Part shown: in pieces, positions 42,871 to 54,265 of the stretch
How positions within the stretch are numbered: the stretch's first letter is position 1
How the letters are laid out: the number at the start of each line of letters is the position of its first letter
Origin: Siphonodentalium dalli
Lineage: Eukaryota; Mollusca; Scaphopoda; Gadilida; Siphonodentaliidae
Direction: 5' to 3'
Assembly (NCBI GenBank): GCA_032622095.1
Contig: CP136063.1
Span: 74,563,980-74,627,979, forward strand
Length of the DNA stretch: 64,000 nucleotides
The notes under the pieces: generated by a model
What the model saw: only the letters and a program-made list of their open reading frames with translations
What the model was told of the DNA's origin: nothing
Database searches by the model: none
Made by a program: the position numbers and the translations under genes

Positions 42871-44826
42871 GTTCTGATAAATCATGTGTATATAGTTCCT
42901 GATATAATCCAGTGATTCTTTATGTGTAGTCCAATGCCGTGCAGTTCCATATACTGTATATCTAGTTATACGGTATAGACCATATTGTATGTTGAACTTC
43001 TATATATATATATATATCCTATATTTTGTCGTATGTAGAATCCATGTGTATCCCGTATAATGGCTCTGAATCCCATATTTGGGACCATCTCCGAGGTTTG
43101 GAGAGAAGTGGTAGTTTAATCTTCTGGCTCTGTTTTGAGTACAAGATGACTGATCATCAGATCACTGGTGGAATCTCTGTGCACGGAAAGCTTGTGTTTC
43201 AGTTTATCACTGCACGCTCTTCATAATATTTAAATCATGGTTTCAAATCTCAGCTCGTGCCGTTATACAACTCGTGTGCTCCGTTAGTCCTCCATTTGTG
43301 TACACTAACTGCGTAATATCTCGCCAGTTCCTTAACTTTCCCGTCTCCTGTAATATTGCCTGGTCATTCAGAATCCTGAAACAATGAAGATTTAAAATTA
43401 ATTAATTAAACTTTAGTGAAAATATCTGAAAAGCAAACAGCAACTTAGATCATTCGCATATATAGCGGTCATATTATAAACCGTTTAATACGGATACTTG
43501 TTGATATTCTGACTTGTGTTGACAGCGAACTTTATAATATTGAAAAACTAATACAGGGACCATTGAATTGATTAATACACGGGAAATTTTCATCATTGTA
43601 AGAGACGCAAATCAAAATCGCTCACCAAAGTCACTTAAATCATGCAATCGCGAGCTTAGACATTCGCCAACCCGTACGTGCAAGACAGATACATAATATA
43701 CGGTCAGTAATAATGATTTTAGTATAAAGGGTTTGAAACTTATGTGCCGCTTTAAATTTTGTTTTACCACTGGTGAGAATAGCCCCCAAAACGGATTCTA
43801 TATTCTTGCAACTCAAAAAGATACACGCGTAACTGAGAGAGTTTGAGATTTAGATAGTGTCACCCTATCCATTTCAGATGACATGCACATATACAATATA
43901 TCCTTTTCATTTCGATATAGATCGATTATATCTGCATTACTTCTTGCTAATACCATAGATATAAACTTACCTCAATTTCACGATACCACACAATCCAAAG
44001 AAGACTGTTATTCTATGAAGAATTGATTGAACATTGAGTTATAGACATCACAGACAAATAGATACAGTAAACAGACACAATGCAGAGTGTGATTTAAATG
44101 AGGCCAAACTTAACTGGCTTTCCATGCGTGGTAACTTAGCACAGATGTTATTCCATCCAAAAGTCACCGAATTCTACCATATCAATGGTATTGTATTACA
44201 CCCAGCAGACTATTGATAGACAAATCACAGCATGATACATGTCGGGAAGTCGCTCTGACGTAGTCATAAACGGTGGTGTTTAAGACATACATCAACATAT
44301 AAACGCTGGCGTTTTATACCATACGCAACAAGTGCAATTAGCCATAAATATTCGTTTAAGAACATTTATTACCACATATATTTATTTTAAAGTTAATTTG
44401 TTGTTGAATTAATAAATTGGACAATTGTATTCAGATTTTAAATTACAGTGCTGCACGGTCGAAGATAGTAATGCAACTGTTTAAAACATGTCGAGTGTTT
44501 TATTATAAACACTAGCGATTTCATATATTACAAATAAACACATGATCCGTATATTTATAAACACTACCAATTTTAATAAAACATGTGACACGTTTATATA
44601 TCTTCAAATTTTTAGCAGTGTACACATATACGGAAACCTGTCGTAACGTCCGTACGTAGAACAGTGACGTAGTTTTCCATGTACTCAGTCTTTCGAATGC
44701 ATTATGTAAAATTGCACTTTAGGTACGGAACCTCTTGATTAAGTGCAGATCAACGTATGACTATAAGTGGATGTCATAAGATCTTATCAGGCAGGTGCCT
44801 CGTGAGGAACGTACATGTAATAGGGT
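42871..44826. other. Intergenic, no gene seen
   Basis: About 2 kb. Contains an (AT) run at 43000-43018 and an AAACACT-rich patch (44480-44600) like 41819-42125. The short open frames at 43026-43226 and 44034-44216 have no recognised content. Confidence 0.4.
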
Positions 44827-45224
44827 TTAACCCTTTACCCAACAGAAGGGCCCTGTGCCAATGCATTCTCTTATATATGCGAGTCGACCATAGGTCGCCT
44901 CGCATATATAAGAGAATGCATTGGCTTAACACATTAAAAATTATAAAATTGTTAAAGAATGTAAGAAAAAATGGTAAAAAGTGTTAATTTTTTTTTTTTT
45001 AGGCCAATGCATTCTCTTATATATGCGAGGCGACCTATGGTCGACTCGCATATATAAGAGAATGCATTGGCACAGGGCATAACTGTAACTATCACAATGT
45101 GGTCAAGGAGCCGGTTCCAATGATATCCATATTTGTATGGTTCTATTGAGACAGACCGAAGATATTTTAGGCTGTTGAAGCTTTATTTGGCCGGTTTTGG
45201 CCGGTTTGTTGGGTAAAGGGTTAA
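44827..45224 (+). mobile_element. MITE family B, copy 4 (best preserved)
   Basis: 398 bp with perfect TTAACCCTTTACCCAACA termini. Hairpin 1 is 44857-44925 and hairpin 2 is 45003-45071, each 69 bp with one arm mismatch (GAGTCGACC against GAGGCGACC). Hairpin 2 is the exact reverse complement of hairpin 1, so they also pair with each other without the mismatch. The right third (45080-45200) is unique to the family and non-coding. Confidence 0.95.
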
Positions 45225-45448
45225 CGCACATCAGTGATAAAAGACATGGACCAATATAAGTTGAGTTCAGCATCCGCCACCATATGTAATTGCAATATGT
45301 GAACGAATGAATATTGATTCACTATATCTTTCTGACGAATTTGACATGTACCAATCTTTGTTAATACAATTTCCGCAATAATTTATTTCACAGTAGGGGA
45401 TGTCCCAGCTCGATATTGCCGCACTACAAAACAGTGCACATATATTTA

Positions 45449-45616
45449 GGGGATAACAATGTGATGTTTTGTGATTTCGGAAAGGTACATGGCGAATATA
45501 CTGTGGCAAATTTAGTTAATGGGCGACGGCGGAGCCGGAGCCCATTAACGGGTATTTGCCACAGTATATTCGCCATGTACCTTTCCGAAATCACAAAACA
45601 CCACACTGTTATCCCC
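45449..45616. repeat. Long foldback hairpin, ~75-bp arms
   Basis: Arms 45449-45523 and 45541-45616 are inverted copies (core GTGATTTCGGAAAGGTACAT) with a GC-rich loop (CGACGGCGGAGCCGGAG). A degraded half-copy of one arm is visible at 46050-46115. Confidence 0.9.
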
Positions 45617-46876
45617 ATTCTAATGCTCTTCGAACTTTAAAACGTTATTTAGACAAACAAATGCCTCGTAATTATCAACGAAATGTGCGGCCATAGAAAA
45701 CACTCAGCCAATTCACGACTTTTTATTTTAAATTTAATTCGCTAGATAAAATATAGTCCCTCAATTACCATCGCTCTTATCGTTAAAAATGCTGATAAAC
45801 ATGAAAAATTGCCACTTCAAATAGAAATAAATATGCACAACAATTAGTTTCTGCATGTACCTGATGTCTTTTTCAGATGTTTACCACTTTCAAACTGAAG
45901 TTTTGATTTTATCGCGAACTTGAAGTTGAACTTGAAGTTGAATTGAAACAATGGGAAATTGTTTACTCAATGCGTTGTATTTCACACCGTGTCTCGCGGT
46001 TTCATGTCAAGAAATTTTGTCAAAATGATATCGAGACACTGACATTGGTGGAATATAACGGTGTGGTGTTTTGTATTTTCTGAAAGTACATGTATACAGG
46101 GCGAATGTACTGACTGTCAATTTTCGACAAAAGAGGCATCGCTGGTTTGTTTATATAGCAACGAGCTAGTAACGGAAGTCAGTAGCAAGGGCGCCAACTC
46201 TATAATCTACTCCGTAACGTCGCCGGCGTGTATTGCGTAAGGGTGACGTCATGGAGTGAAACGGAACAGTGCGCGGTGCTGCACTGCTGGATTGGGCATG
46301 CATGTCCGAGATTAGGAATTCAGCTAACGGCAATATTGGCGCGTATGAATATCTAACATTGAAGCGGTGAACCGGACTATACATTGCGACAGGTTATTGG
46401 ATGAATAACCCCCCGCAAATATGTGGTGTTTCCGGGGGTATATTGGCCTAAGTGCATTAGAATTAATTATAACATAAGCATCAGTGAGATATAAGATGTT
46501 AGAAATGACATATAAATGAGGCTGTGAATGAAAACAGTGGCACCAATATGAGATATTGTAGTATCTATGAGAGCCCTTGTGATAAGTCTTGATTGCCATC
46601 GATTACCAACATTGTCAGAATCTTACAATTATTGACTATACGCTCACAGTCTCCATCATAAAACCGGTTGTTAGTTACCCTTAAAATAACTTACCTTCCT
46701 GGATAAAACTCCTATTCTTCTAAAATTCAAATTGGAATTTGGAATCAATGAGCACTTGCAGTGTTGTAACAGTTCACATTGAGTAGGACAAAGACAACAA
46801 TACTGTCAGTTCTCATGTAAATCTTGAATAGTCGGGTCATGTACAGTGCGTGCACACTACCAGAATCCCAATATAT
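45617..46876. other. Intergenic with a half-hairpin relic
   Basis: 46050-46115 resembles one arm of the hairpin at 45449-45616 (GGTGTGGTGTTTTGT, GAAAGTACAT). Otherwise no recognised feature. Confidence 0.4.
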
Positions 46877-47596
46877 GGGTGTGACTAAACACCACCCGGA
46901 CCAGCCCGGACCGCCCCTGTGGAGTATAGGGGTGATTTTAGTGGCAATATATGTGCTGGGGTTTCATTGACATCCGCGCTCAGATATGGACACTAAAATA
47001 ACCCCTAGACGTAACAGGGGCGGTCCGGGCTGTTAGCTTCGTTATCGGTAAACATATTCGGCGATGGTGGCATTTTGGGTGTTAATTGCCAGCCTTTCGT
47101 GGGTGATTCGCTCTTGTTTCTTCGTGAGTGTAGTCGAGGGTAGTTCCGCAACATATGTGTAAGGAGTTATCAGATGTACGAGGGCGATACGGGGGTCCGG
47201 GCTGTGAGTTTATTTTTTTATTGGGGGCACCATTTTGTAATTCTGGCTGAATCTGGCAAGTTTAGGAGTTAATATCGGTATTTCTGTTTGACTGTGACCA
47301 CCCTCTGTGTGTACGTGGGTTTCGACGACACCCACGCACATATATGGCCACTAAAATCACCCATAGACGCAACAGGGGGGTCCGGTCTGTTAGCTTCATT
47401 CGCGGCGAACATATTCGCCGATGCCGGCATTTTGAGGGTTAATAGCGACAATTCTGTGTGATCGCGACTCATGTCCGTGCGTGAGTGGATTTCCATGACA
47501 TCCCCTGCACATATATTGCCACTAAAATCACCCCTATACTCCACGGGGGCGGTCCGGGCTGGTCCGGGCTGGTCCGGGCGGTGTTTAGTCACACCG
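46877..47596. mobile_element. Small foldback-like element related to 7990-12513
   Basis: The termini are inverted GGTGTGACTAAACACC, followed by CCGGACC-type 10-bp repeats (two on the left, three on the right) and a longer inverted stretch (TTTTAGTGGCAATATATGTG). Inside, 46990-47095 and 47346-47450 are direct repeats about 356 bp apart. CAATATAT flanks both sides (46869-46876, 47597-47604), a candidate 8-bp target duplication. It shares ACTAAA, the 10-bp repeats and GGGGCGGTCCGG with the larger element. No transposase. Confidence 0.75.
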
Positions 47597-47604
47597 CAAT
47601 ATAT

Positions 47605-48675
47605 TGACACGTACTTTATGCAACAACAATTTCTTCGACAGCTGTATAATAGTTCGTTATGTGTCCTTGTTATGTGGTGAATGTAATGAACGCTTAACTC
47701 TTCTGCGTCCTACATTACCATTAAAGTGATTTCTCGATAACTTAAATTTCTTGATTACTCTCCCACGAAAGAAATAACAGCAGCGTCGAATGACCACGCA
47801 TATACCGCGTGCCTAAAAAAATTGACTTCCTACGATTTAACATGACATTTCGGTACGGCATCATAATTCCTTCGGTAGGACTGTATTAACAATAATCGTA
47901 CTATATGTTAACATTCAGTACACAAGTAACCAGACAAATCGACATTTGCAAAGAAATGAAACACGGAAATTAAAACTAAATTAGTGGTTAGTATCACCGT
48001 GTAGGAATATATCAATCCAACGTGCAACTATACAGCTGCCTGGTGCGTGATCAGTTACGACTAGCCAATCAAACACGCTGAATTTCTGAGGGCCACCTGA
48101 TAAATCTATAAGTACACGTTTTGAGTGACAGAGTGTCTGGAAACAGTCTCAATGGTGTACGCTCGTTATACTTCCAACTTCTATACTTATGGCAGTTCTC
48201 CTGTGAAATTAAGAAATCACTCTTATTTCGATTAACGTTGTGGTCAGATTCGTCATCTCCTGTTTAAACACCCGAGTTTAAACCTGGTTTAAACCTACAT
48301 TGGCGGTCCAGCTAAACCGGGTTTACGGGGGCGTTTTGTCTTTCAGCTGCCAGCTAACTGACATCTCGATTCGGCGATATGAGCATGCAATCAAATTACC
48401 CTCTTACCAATCGGACCAAAATACAGGCCGATATAATTGTTATTGACACATCATAAATTATCGCGAACGCGTGCACGCTCAATGGATTTATTCATCGAGC
48501 AAGTGTCGCTCATGGACCATTAATCCAATCTCATTCTGGGTTTAAATCAATCTGACAAAGGGCATGTCTCCCAACACGAGTTTCACGCGCTGTTCATCAC
48601 TTTGTGATAGATATCTGCAAGATGCTCTACCCGCAACGACACAATTTGGTATATCTACATGTATATCTGTATATA
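47605..48675. other. Intergenic, no gene seen
   Basis: A cluster of GTTTAAAC and AAACCGGGTTTA palindromic words at 48258-48325 resembles 1360-1470. No coding domain. Confidence 0.4.
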
Positions 48676-49170
48676 TTAAAGGTACGGTTGGCCTTGGCGG
48701 TGGGTATCCTGTGAAAATATATCCACCCATCAAAAACCGCCACAAACAGAAAGAACATCAAAATGTAGATAGACTTTGTCCGTATACAAAAATCGCATAA
48801 ACAGTATGTTATGGTCATATGTTTGACCATTGTTATGTAAACAAAAGCATAAAAAGTTACTTTTCTGGTGTTTGTTTATATTATGATGGTAAACATAAAG
48901 AGCATTCTTTGTGGGTGAATACCTGATATGGAACTAATAAAGAGCGTTTATGCCATTTGTGTGTGATTGGCCAGTAGCATTGTGCTGTCTTCCGTAACAC
49001 AATCAGGCTCTTGCTTAGGTAAAATATAGTAGGCCTTTATTATAACATGCTGTTTACGCGATGGTCATGTTATATATGAACGGAATAGTATGCGTTTTAA
49101 TGTTTTTCTGTTTACGGTGTTTGGAACAAATATGAATATTTTCGACAATTAATGCCTCACGTGCCTTTAA
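48676..49170 (+). mobile_element. MITE family A, copy 4
   Basis: 495 bp, TTAA at both borders (48676-48679, 49167-49170), a few percent diverged from the copies at 17067 and 26913 with a small deletion near 48785. Confidence 0.93.
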
Positions 49171-49171
49171 A

Positions 49172-49330
49172 GGGTATAGTAGCTGTCTATCTTTATGTCC
49201 ATTTGTCTGTTCGCAACTCTTCTCCCATACACCTGGACAAATTTCAACCAAAGTATGTGTGGTGACTCGGATGGTATAACGGCGTTAGGTTTTTACTATT
49301 TTGCTTTTGAATTAAATTAAAACTAAACTA
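49172..49330 (+). repeat. Dispersed repeat shared with 12860-13060
   Basis: The same order of words (GTCTGTTCGCAAC, TTCTCCCA, GTGACTCGG, GGCGTTAGG) as in 12870-13000. It lies directly beside the right border of the MITE at 48676. Confidence 0.5.
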
Positions 49331-49960
49331 TTCACAATAACAAAAGTATTTGTCTGGAAATGTCTTCTGTAGAGACGCCAATATTATCCAGTAATATTGA
49401 AAAATTGAGGGAAATCACAACAATGTTTACAAGTCCACCATGAAATTCGACTCATTTGACAATATTCATGACGTGATCGCGCATAAATCAAGCTACAAAA
49501 CGTGTGGTAGACAGACATTCTGTAAATAGTTTATATAAACCAAGAAACTGAAATAATCAAGATCTGAGGCCAGATGCTGGTAGACCTTTTATATATACAA
49601 AATGTTCACAAAATATAATCGTATACAAAACCGGCGTGCTTTTGACCCTGTTTAGCCATGGTGTTCATGTATGTATGTGTTTGGTCGTATTGTGCGGCCT
49701 GACGTTGTTGGTTTGAAGTATATATAACGTATATACCAAGAGTCTGCATAACTGACACACACACCTTCTGAGTTTCGAATACAAATTCCACATGACAATC
49801 TGTATACCAATTCAAAATTGTTTTAAATGGAAATATAACAAACTGAGCTGTGTAATTTCTGTGATAATACAAAGGAGACGCCTCTTCATCTGTCGTATGA
49901 AAACACCATACCAAAACACATTTTTTGGAACTCCACGAAAAAACACTACTGTAGATATTA
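49331..49960. other. Intergenic, no gene seen
   Basis: No recognised feature. Confidence 0.4.
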
Positions 49961-49964
49961 CAAT

Positions 49965-50300
49965 AGAACTTGCTTTAGGTAGATAGTCTGCTTAGAATCG
50001 CCTCATTTTGAGGATAATGTGCTGAAAATGAGAAAATTTTAATCACGTTATTGACTGATAGTGAAGCGATTCTACTAAGCAGATTTATGTGCGTATAATG
50101 ACATAAATAAGCCAACTCACCAGTTGAACTCACGAATGTTCAGGTGTACGCCCTTTAACATGTGTTTTCACTGTGTCCCGCGCCGTAAAACAAATAACGG
50201 GTAAGAGTCCATTATCTGCTTATTTCAGAAAAAAATAATCATATTATGTACCTATTTCATATTATAGGTCGATTATGTGCGTATTTCTGCGAGGATATGT
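49965..50300 (+). repeat. Dispersed module, copy 2
   Basis: Shares with 38265-38580 and 50455-50765 the blocks GTTTTAGGTAGATA-like, AATCGCCTCATTTTGAG, GTACGCTCTTTAACATGTGT and ATTATAGGTCGATTATGTG. An internal inverted pair (TCATTTTGAG / CTCATAATGA-like) is conserved. Confidence 0.8.
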
Positions 50301-50454
50301 TGGCCTGACGCATGACGATTACTACACACGACCATCAATTTTACTGACGCAATCTTACCGAAAACTCCCAACATGAAATGTCATCTTCTCACGACTTCAT
50401 ACATGTTATATCCTACCTCTCTCTCCAGCCTGTTCTCCCGAAAACCAGCAAGTT

Positions 50455-50765
50455 ATGTTTAAGGTAGATACTCTGATCACAATCGCCTCATTTTGAGTCT
50501 ATAATGTGCTGAGAATGAGAACGTTTTATTCACATTATCGACTCATAATGAGGAGATTCTAAACATATTATGTGCGGAAAATGACAACAATAAGCCAACA
50601 CACGACTGTTTAGATGTACGCTCTTTAACATGTGTTTTCACTGTGGCCCGCGCCATAAAACCAAATAACGGGTACTAGTTACTTATCTGCTTATGTCAGA
50701 ATCAAATAATTACACATTTCACATTATAGGTCGATTATGTGCGTATGTCAGCGAGGATGCTTTGC
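50455..50765 (+). repeat. Dispersed module, copy 3
   Basis: Second copy within 500 bp of the one at 49965, same orientation, so the pair forms a loose tandem array. No open frame. Confidence 0.8.
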
Positions 50766-51994
50766 TCTGTTTGTTCTCTGCCGCCTGCTATCCATAACAA
50801 TATCTACTTCATTTTTCTCACATGCCTAACTCAAATTAAGTTATAGATTCTCCGAAAACAGTTATGTCCGACCCTCCCGCCTGAACTATACCCATCCCTC
50901 ACTTATCGGGGACGAGGCAGGAAAACATGACTTCATATAAGCATCGGGCTTGTTGTCTGATCCTCGTTTCCACATATAAACACTTCCAATTTGCAAATGT
51001 GTGTCATTTGTATAATATGTTATTTGTTTGGATTTGGAAATAAAAATATGTTTACAATTATGTTTATCTTATTTATTTCAATTTGGATCCCGATAAAACA
51101 TGTCAAAAGATCAACACATCAGCCTGTCAAGGTAATGTGACAAGTTCATACACAAATATTATCGCAATTATGTTGCCACTGATTATCAGATTAATATACA
51201 ACAATTTTGTCTAGGTACCAATTCTCGCTGTTAACAAAATAGAGGTTGATATACACAATGTTAACAATTACATGCGTGTTCCGTGTGGTTTATCACCAGA
51301 TTCCATGTTGAGAGTCAAACTCTAACTTAATAGCAAACATGAGGTGGATTGAGTATAATACGATATCTCCTGGCCTTCAGTTCCACATGGTCGATGTCAT
51401 TTGATCTTCTGTCACATTGACCAGTCGGCTGGTGTGTCCAGAGTGTAGTTGCAAAAACTAGTAACATCAGCCGATTCCAGAACCAATCGCTATGGCGATA
51501 GTCGCATGTGGATTATTCACAAGTGATAACAGCTGAGCCAAAATTTCAATCTCTATGACGAGACATAGGTGGATTAGCCACTGTTAGGCTGCAGCAGCTG
51601 AGCCAGGAATATACATCGTTCTATGGCGAGAATATCAGGTGGATTAAGCACACATTGAGGCGGCGACCAAGGGTGGTGTAACCTGCTGTGTCATACTTTT
51701 AGGTAGAAAAGGATTTCATTTACATACACCAAGACGTCAGGCGATAGATACACAACAGGAAACCTCACCATACACACTCTTACCATTATTACATTCTTAT
51801 CTGTTTTAGTCTATATAATACACCACAATTTGTAAATACACTCGTAATCTTGTTGATAAATAATGTCAACCAACCTTATATCGGGAGAGGGGGCTTCTTT
51901 TTAAGTTTCCATTAACTTATACCCCAATCCGCTTGTAATTTGATAAATCACAATAAAATATGTTCGTAACAGTGAAAATGGTATGGTTTGTGTC
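50766..51994. other. Intergenic, no gene seen
   Basis: 50860-50990 resembles 58050-58190 (GACTTCATATAAGC and TTGTCTGATCCTCG blocks), a weak dispersed repeat. 51530-51660 has repeated AGCTGAGCCA and GGTGGATTA words. No gene. Confidence 0.4.
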
Positions 51995-52096
51995 ACAGGT
52001 ACCCAGAAACAAAAATTTACTCCACCCCAATAATACTTAATCATATAGGATTAAGTATTATAGGGGGTGGAGTCAAGTTTTGTTCTGGGGACCTGT
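51995..52096. repeat. Foldback hairpin, ~48-bp arms
   Basis: Arms 51995-52042 and 52049-52096 are inverted copies (ACAGGTaCCCAGAA, CTCCACCCC, AATACTTAATC) around a 6-base loop. It lies just 3' of the receptor at 52214 (minus strand). Confidence 0.88.
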
Positions 52097-52213
52097 GGTT
52101 TGTGTCAGTTCCCCAAGTGCGTTTACGAAACGGATTTTTTGGCCTATGTGAATTTTACGGATACGAATAGCTAACCGCAGTCGTATATCTATCCGTGAGC
52201 TTGCGAAATCTCT

Positions 52214-53341
52214 CTATTGTCTGCAACCCAGTTTCAAAGAAGCGGACGCAGGCAGCGGATTCGCCTGAACACTCCTTAGCGTAATAGTCACGGTATCGGC
52301 GACTTGAGTGTGAGCTGTCATCGACGTTGAAGGGTGAACACGTTTGTGACGAACAATCATGGAAATCAATTCCTCCCTGAAACGCGAGCCACCGAAGCAA
52401 TACAGAAAGAAGTTGATTGAAAAGTTCAGGTACTGAACCAGAACGACGCATGCGTGACCAAGTGCGAAATATGCGTCAGTAATATCGAGGTATGGAACAA
52501 CCAAGAGGAATATGCAAATTGGCAGCGTGCATACAACGAACACGATATTCACGAATATCAACATTACTGTCATCGACGATGATTTTCTGGGGCCTCGATT
52601 AGTTGTGCTGGGTTGTGTAGTTGTCTTTCGAACTGCTTTCTTACTCTCAAGAACCTTGAAGACAATGAGTGAGTTCCCAATTGCCAACAAAGTCAGAGGT
52701 CCAACTGAAAATATTATTAGATCGATCCAGGGCCACACTTTTTTAACAAAATGGTGGTAATCTTCATCGATGCTGCCACACGCACCAAAGGTAGAATACG
52801 TCGACGTGCCGTAGAAGAAGTGACTATTTATTCCGAATAGACAAAATCCCATGGCGACAATTGAAATTAACCCCATATTTCTCGAACATTTCGTTGAATG
52901 AGGAAACCAGATTGTTATTGTTCTTTCGCATGTTACAAAGACTAGCATCCACGCAGAGAAATCCGTAGTGAAATACACCAAGAATATTTGAAGCTTGCAG
53001 CCGACGTCCGACATTTCTCGCATGTCGACATCGAGTAAGGCCCTAATCCAGTAGCGCATAAGTCCAACGTTAAGGACGGCGATATCTGTTATTGCCAGAA
53101 TAATTAGATATATTGAGGTGTTCGATCGCCGCATGTTCTTTCTGCACAGCACTATAATAGATAGGACGTTGCCTAGCGACCCGGTGGTGATCAGAACCGG
53201 TGATATATAGGTTAAGATCCAGACGCTGATCAAGTACTCTGTGACGTCATCTACTGAAATGTTCCCGTTGCATATATCTGACGAGTTGTTTGGATCTGTA
53301 GCGTTGTCGCAGTCCACCGTCGTGTAGTTTTCGCTGATCAT
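52214..53341 (-). CDS. Class A GPCR, peptide-receptor-like (paralogue 3)
   Basis: A 375-residue single-exon receptor of the same family as 1647-2708 and 18330-19394. The N-terminus has sequons at N5, N13, N19 and N28. TM1 is at about 39-66, TM3 at 116-138, TM5 at 204-231, TM6 at 256-281 and TM7 at 293-316. C115/C188 form the likely disulfide, ERT is at 139-141, CTLP at 271-274 and NFFLY at 310-314. The C-tail is about 20 residues longer than in the other two and unlike them from about residue 340, probably through a changed stop. The frame could begin four codons earlier, but the ATG at 53341 aligns with the paralogues and follows the acceptor-like AG (53343-53344). Ligand unknown; it looks intact. 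Confidence 0.92.
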   Translation of the reverse strand: MISENYTTVDCDNATDPNNSSDICNGNISVDDVTEYLISVWILTYISPVLITTGSLGNVLSIIVLCRKNMRRSNTSIYLIILAITDIAVLNVGLMRYWIRALLDVDMREMSDVGCKLQIFLVYFTTDFSAWMLVFVTCERTITIWFPHSTKCSRNMGLISIVAMGFCLFGINSHFFYGTSTYSTFGACGSIDEDYHHFVKKVWPWIDLIIFSVGPLTLLAIGNSLIVFKVLESKKAVRKTTTQPSTTNRGPRKSSSMTVMLIFVNIVFVVCTLPICIFLLVVPYLDITDAYFALGHACVVLVQYLNFSINFFLYCFGGSRFREELISMIVRHKRVHPSTSMTAHTQVADTVTITLRSVQANPLPASASLKLGCRQ

Positions 53342-53358
53342 TCTGGAATACATTATCG
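53342..53358 (-). promoter_or_regulatory. Putative 3' splice acceptor before receptor paralogue 3
   Basis: TATTCCAG, one base, then ATG on the minus strand. The pyrimidine tract is weaker than at 2709 and 19395, but AG spacing is identical. Confidence 0.5.
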
Positions 53359-53384
53359 ATACGTTTGAATATGTTTGATTTTAA

Positions 53385-53524
53385 TGAATTTGGTTGGCTT
53401 TATGTGACTTTAGTGTCCATAGTGAATTCAGTACATTAATCTGATTGACTTGACTTGAAATTAATTTGGATGGCTTGTCAAAATTTCCTTAGTTAGTTGG
53501 TTGAACGTGATCGTCTGGACTTAA
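53385..53524 (+). repeat. Degenerate ~36-bp repeats
   Basis: A few loose units (AATTTGGTTGGCTTTATGTG, AATTTGGATGGCTTG) like those at 5636-5960. Confidence 0.5.
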
Positions 53525-53965
53525 TGCCACATAGCGGTTTGCGCTCCAAAAATACACATATTATTCGCATTTGAATTTTACCCGGTATCGAAATATGTCG
53601 ATAAATATCTTAACTACATTTCTACGAGCATTATTTAAGCCAAAAAAAGACGCATTGAAGTAATGAAAAATACAACTTTGAATATGGTGTTTGGGTCCCA
53701 AACAAAAACAACAATTTGCACGACGTGGGACAGAAAAGAGGATTATGTGGTAGTCAATTCCTGATGTGGTAACAATAAAGAGCGTTATCTGACTTCTTCT
53801 GAAAAGTTGAAAACGGCTGGAAAATGTTTGTGACTTTGGCAAGAGTTTTTCAAAGCACATGAAGCCGGCATACCAATATTTCGTGTATGTATCGACCTAT
53901 CGTATTCGTCGCTCCAGATTACGCAGAAAAAGTTTTGGAGTTTCGAAGGATCCATGTCTGTTTAA
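53525..53965 (+). repeat. Dispersed repeat, paired with 27717-28155
   Basis: Second copy of the roughly 435-bp repeat. It is flanked on both sides by the degenerate ~36-bp units. Confidence 0.8.
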
Positions 53966-54265
53966 ACTTCATAAATGTATTTGATTGATTGGAATTGACA
54001 AATTGATAGTGCAAAATGAATTTGATTGTCTGGACGTTATATTCGGATATGAATTTGGTTCCCTGGATGTAATGCTCTTAAATGAATTTGGTTTAATGTG
54101 ACTTGCTCGGGTGCGTGATTATCTAACGCAAATTATTTCGCCGTCGAGAGTCATTGCATTTAACTAATATATAAGAATTATGGTGTTTATCGTCATTTTG
54201 AATTAATATTCGTAACAAATAACTAACTTTGAGCAAGATTATTCTTAATTTCTATTTGATGACCC
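53966..54265 (+). repeat. Dispersed repeat related to 5636-6290
   Basis: Degenerate ~36-bp units (54000-54120), then GGTGCGTGA...TAATATATAAGAAT...GAGCAAGATTATTCT...TTTCTATTTGATGACCC, the same order as 5950-6270. Confidence 0.65.
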
